Assembly (NCBI RefSeq): GCF_021134715.1
Contig: NC_060019.1
Span: forward strand, 4,588,001-4,652,000
Direction of reading: 5' to 3'
Length of the DNA: 64,000 bases
DNA from: Daphnia pulex
Taxonomy: Eukaryota; Arthropoda; Branchiopoda; Diplostraca; Daphniidae
Positions 22,260 to 30,761 of the stretch are shown here, piece by piece. Numbering within the stretch: position 1 is the first letter of the stretch; the number at the start of each line of letters is the position of its first letter. Below the pieces are notes generated by a model. That model did no database searches. It saw nothing but the letters and a program-made list of their open reading frames with translations, and was not told where the DNA came from. Made by a program: the position numbers and the translations under genes.

Positions 22260-22640
22260 CCGGATGTGAGAGAAGATACTTCCCAAATTGCATGCTGCGT
22301 TGCTGAAAGTGAACACACCCACGGATGTATTCCTCAACCAACGAATTACTTGAATTTCATGCATGATTCGCATTTCTGGGTGGTCAACTCCTAAAAAGAA
22401 ATAAATTATTAATCTATAGATTTCTTTGTGCATATATCAGGAAGTTACTAACCGTAGTTCAGCCCGAACGGCTTCGTTATACTGATGGACTTTTTCCGAA
22501 TAAATTTTCGTGGTTCACAGCGCCAAAGGACCATTCTTTTCCTGGGTAAAGTTCGCCAACTGGCCGAGGAATGAGGCGAGTCACCTGAGTTGTTTCTGGT
22601 ATTAAAGTTGATGGTGATCATCAGCACCTTTTGTTTGTAG
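22260..22640 (-). pseudogene. Two decayed exons, unknown gene
   Basis: On the minus strand an exon (about 22640-22453) contains VGELYPGKEWSFG and ends at a GTTAGT donor; the next (about 22392-22260, after an AGGAG acceptor) contains DHPEMRIMHEIQ. In the first exon the frame switches by one base near 22480, next to SPSV. The composition looks coding, but I do not recognise the family. Confidence 0.3.
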
Positions 22641-22649
22641 AATATCACA

Positions 22650-23640
22650 AAGTTCTAGATTCGTTACCTAGATTAATAGAACATAAATTTATGTTTCTCG
22701 GTTATTTCCTATATGAATGATATCAGTGATGACACTGTGTGTGAACATTCACTTAATAAGAATTCACAATTATCAAGTTGTTAAATTCTATCTAAAAAAA
22801 TCAAGTTAGACTACTGTCCAAGATATTTAAACACACAGCAAATACCTTGAGGGCAAAGTTTAAAAATTGCTGTCACATATTCTGGAATCACATTATCTAA
22901 ATGCAAATTTTGATTTGGTCTGTTGACGAGATTCAGACTAGAAGAACAAGAACGTTCGTTAAGAAGAAAATCGTTGAAAACACACACACACACTTGTTCA
23001 AAAGTGAAACGAAACACATCAGCTGGTAGATCCCAATTTGGTATACAGAAGTTACAGAAAGTTGTGCATTAGTGTTAAATGAAATAGTGAATGCACTTTA
23101 ACGGTATCACGGTTGTCTCCTAGATTACACTAATTGATTGCAATCAGTCAATCACCATAGCTTATTCACTTCTTGGTTTATTAAGAGCAATAATGTAAAA
23201 TCCAACTCAGCTAACTGCTGAAAGTAGTAACCTTTCCAAATTATGGAACCCCTTCTACACCGCACTTTGCTTATGAAAAACAGATAGTCTACTTCAAACA
23301 CAAAACATCTAAATAAATGACAACCACAAAATTTAAAAACAACTTAAATGAATAAAAACACTTACGAAGCCACATAATCAAAGAATTCTGACAGCTAGTA
23401 ATTGGAACTAACTCTGTTAAACTGTCAAAATCAACAGAAGACGACTTTAGAAAATTTCAAACAACAAGCACGGTGATTGGGACTAATCAGCATCTATCTA
23501 TATTATGTTTAAGATTGTCGCACTAATAAACAAAAATGAATATGCAATAAACAAATCAGTTATATTCTTCAAAATGAATACGGAAAAGAAATTGAAAAGG
23601 TTAGATTCATTCCCAATCATCGTAATTAGTGTGGGAGTCA
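22650..23640. other. No gene seen
   Basis: AT-rich; the minus-strand frame at 22811-23017 includes a CA/TG run and lacks a domain. Confidence 0.4.
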
Positions 23641-23873
23641 AAATAAGGCAAAAACAAAATCAATTGCACTTCGAAATAATAAATATAAATGAAATAGCGC
23701 GCTATTTATTTTTTTGTTGATAAGAACAATCGGCGGATTGTACTCGAGTATCGCTTTGTTCAGTTCCAGCATTCGTCTGTCAATCGCCATAATCTTTTGC
23801 TTGTCGGCTCTACTATGACATTCCTCTTCGTCATCGAGTTCGTCAATCTGAGTGCTGGAACCTGCTGCCGCAG

Positions 23874-24517
23874 TTACGGACTTCGCGTATTCGTAACCAT
23901 GGTATCTGCGAGCATTTTCACAGCGCACACTACAGCTGAAACGGCCAATTGGGGTTGTTTATGCATTTCCAGAACTTTGTTGATGACAACTATAGATAAT
24001 AAACAAATGTAAAAAATATTTAAAAATTAACCAACTGAGCAGATAATAACCTCCAAAAACTGCGACCAAATTGATCAAGTGGCCGATCCCAATCCTCAAA
24101 TCTTTCCCTCGTTTTTTCCATTGGACTTTGGAGCAAAGAAACGGACTAAAAAAGGCGATCAAAACAGCTTTTGCTATTTTATCTTTTGATCCTAATAATG
24201 TCCGCAGATTCTGTATATGAACACAGCACTGTAATGATGAAAGAGCAAAACGGACATTATAAATAATCAGCAAGTCTATCAATTTAGGTAAGTTTGTATA
24301 CGGATGAATAAAGGAAATGATTGATTACTAGACAAATTGATAGCTCCATGTCACAAAGGGCAGCATTCAGAACAGAGATTTCTTCTGGAAGAAGGATAGG
24401 CAATGAAAGCTGCGATTTGACAACTTTTTTGAAGTGTTTCATATTGTCTTTCATAACAGCTTCACAAGTAACGCCTTCCCCACGGATGCCACGAAGAGCA
24501 CTTAAAATGGCAGATTT
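23874..24517 (-). CDS. Three-exon gene fragment, 5' end cut
   Basis: Exons about 24517-24330, 24228-24051 and 23989-23874 join in frame on the minus strand with GT-AG introns and end at TAA 23876-23874. Exon 1 includes KKVVKSQLSLPILLPEEIS, exon 2 QNLRTLLGSKDKIAK and VQWKKRGKDL, and exon 3 NKVLEMHKQPQLAVS. The sequence of a leading Leu-Pro-Leu-like block followed by a Trp-Lys-rich block is weakly reminiscent of the DUF4806 family of arthropod proteins, but this is not secure. The 5' side runs straight into a MITE fragment at 24518, so the gene is probably truncated. Confidence 0.35.
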
Positions 24518-24586
24518 GGGACATACAAATGGTACGTGCGGGGAAGGGGAAATAAGGATCAACATGAAGCATTCCATGGATATGCT
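24518..24586 (+). repeat. MITE fragment shared with 31441-31509
   Basis: About 69 bp nearly identical, in the opposite orientation, to the middle of the TA-flanked element at 31372-32012. The element's ends are absent. It joins directly to BEL pol sequence at 24587. Confidence 0.7.
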
Positions 24587-24889
24587 CGGTCAAAATGGAC
24601 AGAACCGAATCGAAATATCGCTGTCAACGATATTGTCTTGATTGTTGATCCAGCCACTCGAAGAGGTGAGTGGCCGCTCGGCCGCGTACATGAAGTCTTT
24701 CCCGACCTCAACGGCACCGTTCGCTCCGCATCCGTCGCTATTTTGTCCGGAAAAGGCACCGAAACGAAACTTTGGACCCGAGCGGCTCATCAGCTGTGTG
24801 TGCTGGAGACCGAAGAACGCGATGTTTCGGACATCCGAAACAGGGCCGGCTGTGATACGGATGGATATTTGACACCTCAGCGCCCTTAG
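24587..24889 (+). pseudogene. BEL/Pao pol tail (DUF5641-type domain)
   Basis: Plus-strand fragment of a retrotransposon polyprotein: the KWTEPNRNIAVNDIVLIVD and GEWPLGRVHEVFPD blocks are the C-terminal domain that follows integrase in BEL elements, ending at TAG near 24889. Everything upstream is missing. It faces opposite to the three BEL elements further right and may be the end of a fourth. Confidence 0.75.
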
Positions 24890-25240
24890 GGCACCGAAAT
24901 TCCTATCCCGGGACAAAGCGGTCCAGACGACCGTTAGTGGCAATTCTGACACCGTAGAGCTAATATCTCTCCCGATTCTCGATCCGAGACAATTCAAGCT
25001 CGATTTGTATCGAACTCTTTTTTCATGTGTAAATCGTTCGTGTCAATAAAAAAAGTGCTATTTTTTCCCCCCACACTGATCACTCGAATTTATCGACCCG
25101 TTATTTCGCTCGTAACAAACAAGATTAAGTTGTAAAGGATTTCGTAACCAACATTTAAAAAACAGAAACACGAATTCCGATCTAGAAGAGTCCCATGAAG
25201 AATCTGCTATGTAAAAAGCTTAGGGCACAATAACAACCAT
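24890..25240. other. Retroelement 3' remnant and array edge
   Basis: Contains an AATAAA at about 25046 followed by a CACACTGATCACTCG stretch, plausibly the 3' end or LTR of the BEL fragment. From about 25130 it becomes the spacer of the first tRNA unit. Confidence 0.4.
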
Positions 25241-25322
25241 GATAGTGTGGCCGAGTGGTCTATGCCGCTGGTTTTAGGCACCAGTCTCTTCGGAGGCAAG
25301 GGTTCGAATCCATTCACTGTCG
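25241..25322 (+). tRNA. tRNA-Leu(UAG), unit 1
   Basis: Class II cloverleaf: acceptor GATAGTG/CACTGTC, anticodon stem CTGGT/ACCAG, loop TTTAGGC. Deviations: discriminator G, T-stem base CCATT mismatched, GCC for GGC in the D region. Confidence 0.75.
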
Positions 25323-25385
25323 TAATCTCTACATTTGATTGTGTATTAACGATTTTTTATCGTTCTTGGCCAAATATCAATATGA

Positions 25386-25459
25386 GGCCTGTTAGCTCAG
25401 TTGGTTAGAGCGCCGTGCTAATAACGCGGAGGTCATGAGTTCGATCCTCTTACGGGCCA
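25386..25459 (+). tRNA. tRNA-Ile(AAU), unit 1
   Basis: 74-nt cloverleaf: acceptor GGCCTGT/ACGGGCC, D arm GCTCAGTTGGTTAGAGC, anticodon loop CTAATAA in stem CCGTG/CGCGG, T loop TTCGATC. Confidence 0.9.
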
Positions 25460-25602
25460 GTGCAATGGAGGAAAAGTCGTTGAGTGCAACAGGTAGAGGA
25501 ACAAGTTTCAGTTGTAAAGGATTTCGTAATGAAACACGACATCCCATATAGAAGAGTCCCATGAAGAATCTGGTAAAAACCTTAGGGCACGATACTAATA
25601 AT

Positions 25603-25684
25603 GATAGTGTGGCCGTTTGGTCTATGGCGCTGGTTTTAGGCACCAGTCTCTTCGGAGGCAAGGGTTCGAATCCCTTCACTGTCA
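25603..25684 (+). tRNA. tRNA-Leu(UAG), unit 2
   Basis: As unit 1 but discriminator A and intact T stem; the D loop has GGCCGTTTGG for GGCCGAGTGG, which damages the A box. Confidence 0.75.
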
Positions 25685-25747
25685 TAATCTCTACATTTGA
25701 TTGTGTATTAACGATTTTTTATCGTTCTTGGCCGAGTATCGATGTGA

Positions 25748-25821
25748 GGCCTGTTAGCTCAGTTGGTTAGAGCGCCGTGCTAATAACGCGGAGGTCAAGA
25801 GTTCGATCCTCTTACGGGCCA
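25748..25821 (+). tRNA. tRNA-Ile(AAU), unit 2
   Basis: Consensus form, one change (GTCAAGAG for GTCATGAG) before the T stem. Confidence 0.88.
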
Positions 25822-25984
25822 GTGCAATGGAGGAAAAGTCGTTGAGTGCAACAGATATAGGAACAAGTTTCAGTTGTAAAGGATATCGTAACCAACATTT
25901 AAAATAAAGAAACACGAAATCCCATTTAGAAGAGTCCCATGAAGAATCTGCTATGTAAAAACCTTAGGGCACGATACCAATAAT

Positions 25985-26066
25985 GATAGTGTGGCCGAGT
26001 GATCTATGGCGCTGGTTCTAGGCACCAGTCTCTTCGGAGGCAAGGGTTCGAATCCCTTCACTGTCA
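25985..26066 (+). tRNA. tRNA-Leu(UAG), unit 3
   Basis: Consensus body but loop TCTAGGC: C replaces the near-universal U33, and GTGATC replaces GTGGTC in the D loop. Confidence 0.7.
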
Positions 26067-26129
26067 TAATCTCTACATTTGATTGTGTATTAACGATTTT
26101 TTATCGTTCTTGGCCAGATATCGATATGA

Positions 26130-26203
26130 GGCCTGTTAGCTCAGTTGGTTAGAGCGCCGTGCTAATAACGCGGAGGTTATGAGTTCGTTCCTCTTACGGG
26201 CCA
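26130..26203 (+). tRNA. tRNA-Ile(AAU), unit 3
   Basis: T loop TTCGTTC replaces TTCGATC, weakening the B box; otherwise consensus. Confidence 0.75.
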
Positions 26204-26366
26204 GTGCAATGGAGGAAAAGTCGTTGAGTGCAACACATAGAGGAACAAGTTTCAGTTGTACAGGATTTCGTAACTTAGATTTAAAATAAAGAAACACGAA
26301 TTCCCATGTAGAAGAGTCCCATGAAAAATCTGCTATGTAAAAACCTTAGGGCACAATAACAACCAT

Positions 26367-26448
26367 GATAGTTTGGCCGAGTGGTCTATGGCGCTGGTTT
26401 TAGGCACCAGTCTCTTCGGAGGCAAGGGTTCGAATCCCTTCACTGTCA
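26367..26448 (+). tRNA. tRNA-Leu(UAG), unit 4
   Basis: Acceptor GATAGTT loses its last pair; the rest is consensus. Confidence 0.75.
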
Positions 26449-26511
26449 TAATCTCTACATTTGATTGTGTATTAACGATTTTTTATCGTTCTTGGCCGAG
26501 TGTCGATGTGA

Positions 26512-26585
26512 TGCCTGTTAGCTCAGTTGGTTAGAGCGCCGTGCTAATAACGCGGAGGTCATGAGTTCGATCCTATTACGTGCCA
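26512..26585 (+). tRNA. tRNA-Ile(AAU), unit 4, weakened acceptor
   Basis: Acceptor TGCCTGT against ACGTGCC leaves two mismatches; anticodon and T arm are consensus. Confidence 0.6.
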
Positions 26586-26748
26586 GTGCAATGGAGGAAA
26601 AGTCGTTGAGTGCAACAGATAGAGGAACAAGTTTCAGTTGTAAAGGATTTCGTAACCAACATTTAAAATAAAGAAACCCGAATTCCCAAATAGAAGAGTC
26701 CCATGAAGAATCTGCTGTGTAAAAACCTTAGGGCACGATACCAATAAT

Positions 26749-26830
26749 GATAGTGTGGCCGAGTGGTCTATGGCGCTGGTTTTAGGCACCAGTCTCTTCG
26801 GAGGCAAGGGTTCGAATCCCTTCACTGTCA
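26749..26830 (+). tRNA. tRNA-Leu(UAG), unit 5
   Basis: Consensus copy. The downstream terminator run is interrupted (ATTTGTTATC). Confidence 0.88.
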
Positions 26831-26893
26831 TAATCTCTACATTTGATTGTGTATTAACGATTTGTTATCGTTCTTGGCCGAGTATCAATGCGA

Positions 26894-26966
26894 GGCCTGT
26901 TAGCTCAGTTGGTCAAGCGCCGTGCTAATAACGCGGAGGTCATGAATTCGATCCTCTTACGGGCCA
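26894..26966 (+). tRNA. tRNA-Ile(AAU), unit 5, D-arm deletion
   Basis: GGTCAAGCGC replaces GGTTAGAGCGC, a one-base loss that breaks the D stem; GAATTCGATC before the T arm. Confidence 0.55.
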
Positions 26967-27125
26967 GTGCAATGGAGGAAAAGTCGTTGAGTGCAACAGA
27001 TAGAGGAACAAGTTTCAGTTGTAAAGGATTTCGTAACCAACATTTAAAATAAAGAAACCCGAAATCCCATATAGAAGAGTCCCATGAAGAATCTGTTAAA
27101 AACCTTAGGGCACGATACTAATAAT

Positions 27126-27207
27126 GATAGTGTGGCCGAGTGGTCTATGGCGCTGGTTTTAGGCACCAGTCTCTTCGGAGGCAAGGGTTCAAATCCCTTC
27201 ACTGTCA
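27126..27207 (+). tRNA. tRNA-Leu(UAG), unit 6
   Basis: T loop TTCAAAT for TTCGAAT alters the B box; otherwise consensus. Confidence 0.75.
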
Positions 27208-27270
27208 TAAACTCTACATTTGATTGTGTATTAACGATTTTTTATCTTTCTTGGCCGAGTGTCGATGTGA

Positions 27271-27344
27271 TGCCTGTTAGCTCAGTTGGTTAGAGCGCCG
27301 TGCTAATAACGCGGAGGTCATGAGTTCGATCATCTTACGGGCCA
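27271..27344 (+). tRNA. tRNA-Ile(AAU), unit 6
   Basis: First base T instead of G, and CATCTT for CTCTT in the T arm. Confidence 0.65.
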
Positions 27345-27507
27345 GTGCAATGGAGGAAAATTCGTTGAGTGCAACAGATAGAGGAACAAGTTTAAGTTGT
27401 AAAGTATTTCGTAACCAACATTTTAAAAAAAGAAACACGAATTCCCATCTAGAAGAGTCCCATGAAGAATCTGCTATATAAAAACCTTAGGGCACAATAA
27501 CAACCAT

Positions 27508-27589
27508 GATAGTGTGGCCCAGTGGTCTATGCCGCTGGTTTTAGGCACCAGTCTTTTCGGAGGCAAGGGTTCGAATCCCTTCACTGTCA
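27508..27589 (+). tRNA. tRNA-Leu(UAG), unit 7
   Basis: GGCCC for GGCCG in the D arm and CTTTTC for CTCTTC in the variable arm. Confidence 0.75.
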
Positions 27590-27652
27590 TAATCTCTACA
27601 TTTGATTGTGTATTAACGATTTTTTATCGTTCTTGGCCAAAAATCGATATGA

Positions 27653-27726
27653 GGTCTGTTAGCTCAGTTGGTTAGAGCGCCGTGCTAATAACGCGGAGGT
27701 CATGAGTTCGATCCTCTTACGGGCCA
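27653..27726 (+). tRNA. tRNA-Ile(AAU), unit 7
   Basis: GGTCTGT acceptor keeps pairing through a G-U; otherwise consensus. Confidence 0.82.
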
Positions 27727-27889
27727 GTGCAATGGAGGAAAATTCGTTGAGTGCAACAGATAGAGGAACAAGTTTCAGTTGTACAGAATTTCGTAACCAA
27801 CATTTTAAAAAAAGAAACACGAATTCCCATCTAGAAGAGTCCCACGAAGAATCTGCTATTTAAAAACCTTAGGGCACGATACCAATAAT

Positions 27890-27971
27890 GATAGTGTGGC
27901 CGAGTGGTCTATGGCGCTGGTTTTAGGCACCAGTCTCTTCGGAGGCAAGGGTTCGAATCCCTTCACTGTCA
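27890..27971 (+). tRNA. tRNA-Leu(UAG), unit 8
   Basis: Consensus copy with interrupted terminator run downstream. Confidence 0.88.
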
Positions 27972-28034
27972 TAATCTCTACATTTGATTGTGTATTAACG
28001 ATTTGTTATCGTTCTTGGCCGAGTATTGATGTGA

Positions 28035-28108
28035 GGCCTGTTAGCTCAGTTGGTTAGAGCGCCGTGCTAATAACGCGGAGGTCATGAGTTCGATCCTCTT
28101 ACGGGCCA
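28035..28108 (+). tRNA. tRNA-Ile(AAU), unit 8
   Basis: Consensus copy. Confidence 0.9.
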
Positions 28109-28270
28109 GTGCAATGGAGGAAAAGTGGTTAAGTTCAACAGATAGAGGAACAAGTTTCAGTTGTACAGGATGTCGTATCCAACATGAAAAAAAAGAAACA
28201 CGAATTCCCATCTAGAAGAGTCCCATGAAGAATCCTCTGCGTAAAAACCTTAGGGAAAAATTGCAAAAAT

Positions 28271-28352
28271 GATAGTGTGGCCGAGTGGTCTATGGCGCTG
28301 GTATTAGGCACCAGTCTCTTCGGAGGCAAGGGTTCGAATGCCTTCACTGTCA
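28271..28352 (+). tRNA. tRNA-Leu(UAG), unit 9
   Basis: Loop ATTAGGC, so it lacks the internal TTTT; T-stem GAATGCC has one mismatch. Confidence 0.75.
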
Positions 28353-28415
28353 TAATCTCTACATTTGATTGTGTATTTACGATTTTTTATCGTTCTTGGC
28401 CGAGTATCGATATGA

Positions 28416-28489
28416 GGCCTGTTAGCTCAGTTGGTTGGAGCGCCGTGCCAATAACGCGGAGGTCATGAGTTCGATCCACTTACGGGCCA
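28416..28489 (+). tRNA. tRNA-Ile(AAU), unit 9
   Basis: Loop CCAATAA has C33; GGTTGGAGC in the D arm; CCACTT in the T arm. Confidence 0.65.
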
Positions 28490-28653
28490 GTGCAATGGAG
28501 GAAAAGTCGTTGAGTGCAACAGATAGAGGAACGAGTTTAAGTTGTAAAGGATTTCGTAACCAACATTTAAAAAAAAAGAAACACGAATTCCGATCTAGAA
28601 GAGTCCCATGAAGAATCTGCTATATAAAAACCTTAGGGCACAATAACAACCAT

Positions 28654-28735
28654 GATAGTGTGGCCGAGTGGTCTATCTCGCTGGTTTTAGGCACCAGTCT
28701 CTTCGGAGGCAAGGGTTCGAATCCCTTCACTGTCA
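28654..28735 (+). tRNA. tRNA-Leu(UAG), unit 10
   Basis: TATCTCGC replaces TATGGCGC in the D arm, the same change as the copy at 37819. Confidence 0.75.
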
Positions 28736-28798
28736 TAATCTCGACATTTGATTGTGTATTAACGATTTTTTATCGTTCTTGGCCGAGTATCGATATGA

Positions 28799-28872
28799 GT
28801 CCTGTTAGCTCAGTTGGTTAGAGCGCCGTGCTAATAACGCGGAGGTCATGTGTTCGATCCTCTTACGGGCCA
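28799..28872 (+). tRNA. tRNA-Ile(AAU), unit 10
   Basis: Acceptor GTCCTGT loses one pair; GTCATGTG before the T arm. Confidence 0.72.
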
Positions 28873-29035
28873 GTGCAATGGAGGAAAAATCGTTGAGGGC
28901 AACAGATAGAGGAACAAGTTTAAGTTGTAAAGGATTTCGTAACCAACATTTAAAAAAAAGAAACACGAATTCCGATCTAGAAGAGTCCCATGAAGAATCT
29001 GCTATGTAAAAACCTTAGGGAACAATAATAATCAT

Positions 29036-29116
29036 GATAGTGTGGCCGAGTGGTCTATGGCGCTGGTTTTAGGCACCAGTCTCTTCGGGGCAAGGGTTCG
29101 AATCCCTTCACTGTCA
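29036..29116 (+). tRNA. tRNA-Leu(UAG), unit 11
   Basis: One base lost in the variable arm (TTCGGGGC), as in the copy at 38582. Confidence 0.75.
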
Positions 29117-29179
29117 TAATCTCTACATTTAATTGTGTATTAACGATTTTTTATCGTTCCTGGCCGAGTATCGATGTGA

Positions 29180-29253
29180 GGCCTGTTAGCTCAGTTGGTT
29201 AGAGCGCCGTGCCAATAACGCGGAGGTCATGAGTTCGATCTTCTTACGAGCCA
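29180..29253 (+). tRNA. tRNA-Ile(AAU), unit 11
   Basis: Loop CCAATAA (C33) and acceptor 3' strand ACGAGCC with one mismatch. Confidence 0.65.
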
Positions 29254-29416
29254 TTGTAATGGATGAATTTTCGTTGAGTGCAACAGATAGAGGAAAAAGT
29301 TTAAGTTGTTTAGTATTTCGTAACCAACATTTAAATTAAAGAAACACGAAATCCCATATAGAAGAGTCCCATGAAGAAGCTGCTATGTAAAAACCTTAGG
29401 GCACGTTACCAAAAAT

Positions 29417-29486
29417 GATAGTGTGGCCGAGCGGTCTATGGCGCTGGTTTAAGGAACCAGTCTCTTCGGAGGCAAGGCTTCGAATC
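29417..29486 (+). pseudogene. tRNA-Leu with AAG anticodon, cut by BEL-1A
   Basis: Loop TTAAGGA gives anticodon AAG (leucine CUU). The gene ends inside the T loop (CTTCGAATC) where BEL-1A pol begins, so there is no 3' acceptor strand. Confidence 0.8.
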
Positions 29487-30617
29487 TTTTTGGAGTCGGG
29501 CGTAAGCTACGGCTCCATACGCTGCTTCAGAAACGCCTCCGAAGACGTGAAGTTCGTGAGAAGTGACCTTTTCAGATAATCCTATCCATCGTGGAATTTG
29601 TAGTTCGGTTAAATCGGTGAGACCAGTCATCACTATCTTCCAAGATTTTTGGATATCGGTTGGAGCTGCTTGGTCCCAACCTATCTCCTTTTCCCAGAGT
29701 TTCTGGTAAATAATCTTAAGTAAAAGTACAGTGGAAGATAAAAATCCAATTGGATCAAAAATCCTTGCCGAGATACTAAGTATCTTTCTTTTGGTGATTT
29801 CTGCTCCCACTTCTTCCACTGCTTGGATGATGGATGTTGGATCAAATTTGAAAGAATCGGATCCGGTGTCCCACCGGATTCCTAACACCTTCTGTTGGCC
29901 GTCCAAGGCTGGGGAGAGTAGGCCTACGACTTGATTCGTTGGCCTTCTCTCGACGAGGTCTTCGTTGTTGGTTGCCCAGCTTCTCATGTTGAGTTGGGCG
30001 TCACTAAAGATCTCGTCCGTTTCGTCGACTCTTTTCTTGGCGAGTGATAAATTGCTTGCTCCGCCTAAGTAGTCGTCTACGTACAAATTTTCTTCCAGCT
30101 GCTCAATCGTTTCTGGAAAACGAGATTTTAGTGATTTAAAATGCTTATTAATTGTTACACGTAGGAGAAAAGTGCTAGAACTAAGGCCAAAGGGCACTCT
30201 CTTCCACTTGTAGGCAATTAGAGGCGATCCAGGCACTTCTGGATCCCTGGGCCATAAAAACCTGATTGCTTCGGCATCTTCCGGCTGCAGGGCGATGTTT
30301 AGAAAGGCCTTTTCTATGTCGGCAATCCAGGCAATCTCGTACTTTCTGAAGCGTATTAGCACCGATAGGAGATCGGGGTTGAGATTTGGTCCGGTCTCCA
30401 ACACGTCATTCAGACTTGGTCCAAATTTCGTTTTTGCTGCTCCATCAAAGACGGGTCTGATTTTTGTCGTTGTTTTGTCGCCTCTGAAGATAGAATGATG
30501 TGGGAGATAGGTGTGAAGCTCTTCGTAATCCATGTTCGCCTCTTCGACGAATTTGCTATTGATGAGCTTTTGGATTTCTGCGTGGTAATTCACCAAATCT
30601 CCTGGATTTTTTCTCAA
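29487..30617 (-). pseudogene. BEL-1A reverse transcriptase region, truncated
   Basis: Copies element RNA into DNA in the parent element. Blocks in order: HTYLPHHSIFRG, KIRPVFDGAAKT, IAWIADIEKAFLNI, the polymerase site YVDDYLGG, then FDPIGFLSS and the start of RNase H (HVFGGVSEAAYGAV, where the first catalytic Asp of the usual HVF-D-AS pattern is not present). It is in one frame with the upstream gag-protease region but separated by TAG 30764-30762 and TAA 30635-30633, both shared with BEL-1B. It ends at the tRNA-Leu junction. Confidence 0.85.
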
Positions 30618-30761
30618 TCTTGTTATTGTACTTTACACTCTTCCGGTTGCCAACGGGAGATTTTTCTGAAGTCTCCACTTGTCAGTCGTCCAAGGGATCG
30701 GTGTACAATATCTTCCATCTGGCCATCTTGTGATTTTTTCGTCAAAGAAATCGAAGCGATT

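Larger units (their letters stand above)
25241..29486 (+). repeat. tRNA-Leu/tRNA-Ile tandem array, block 1
   Basis: Twelve Leu and eleven Ile genes in a ~382-bp unit: Leu, 62-bp spacer with a hairpin/T6 terminator, Ile, ~165-bp spacer. Leu starts step by 362-383 bp. The last Leu is cut at its T loop by BEL-1A at 29487. Confidence 0.9.

Noticed and set aside
25561..28468. Repeated 60-97-codon frames across the tRNA arrays
   Set aside because: They translate tRNA genes and spacers on either strand; recurrence comes from the tandem unit.
25241..29486. CRISPR-like array (regular repeats and spacers)
   Set aside because: The ~382-bp unit contains two complete tRNA cloverleaves and diverged spacers of constant length, in a eukaryotic genome.
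29731..29934. Plus-strand open frames inside BEL-1A (and the equal ones in BEL-1B)
   Set aside because: They are antisense to the reverse transcriptase frame and show no domain.
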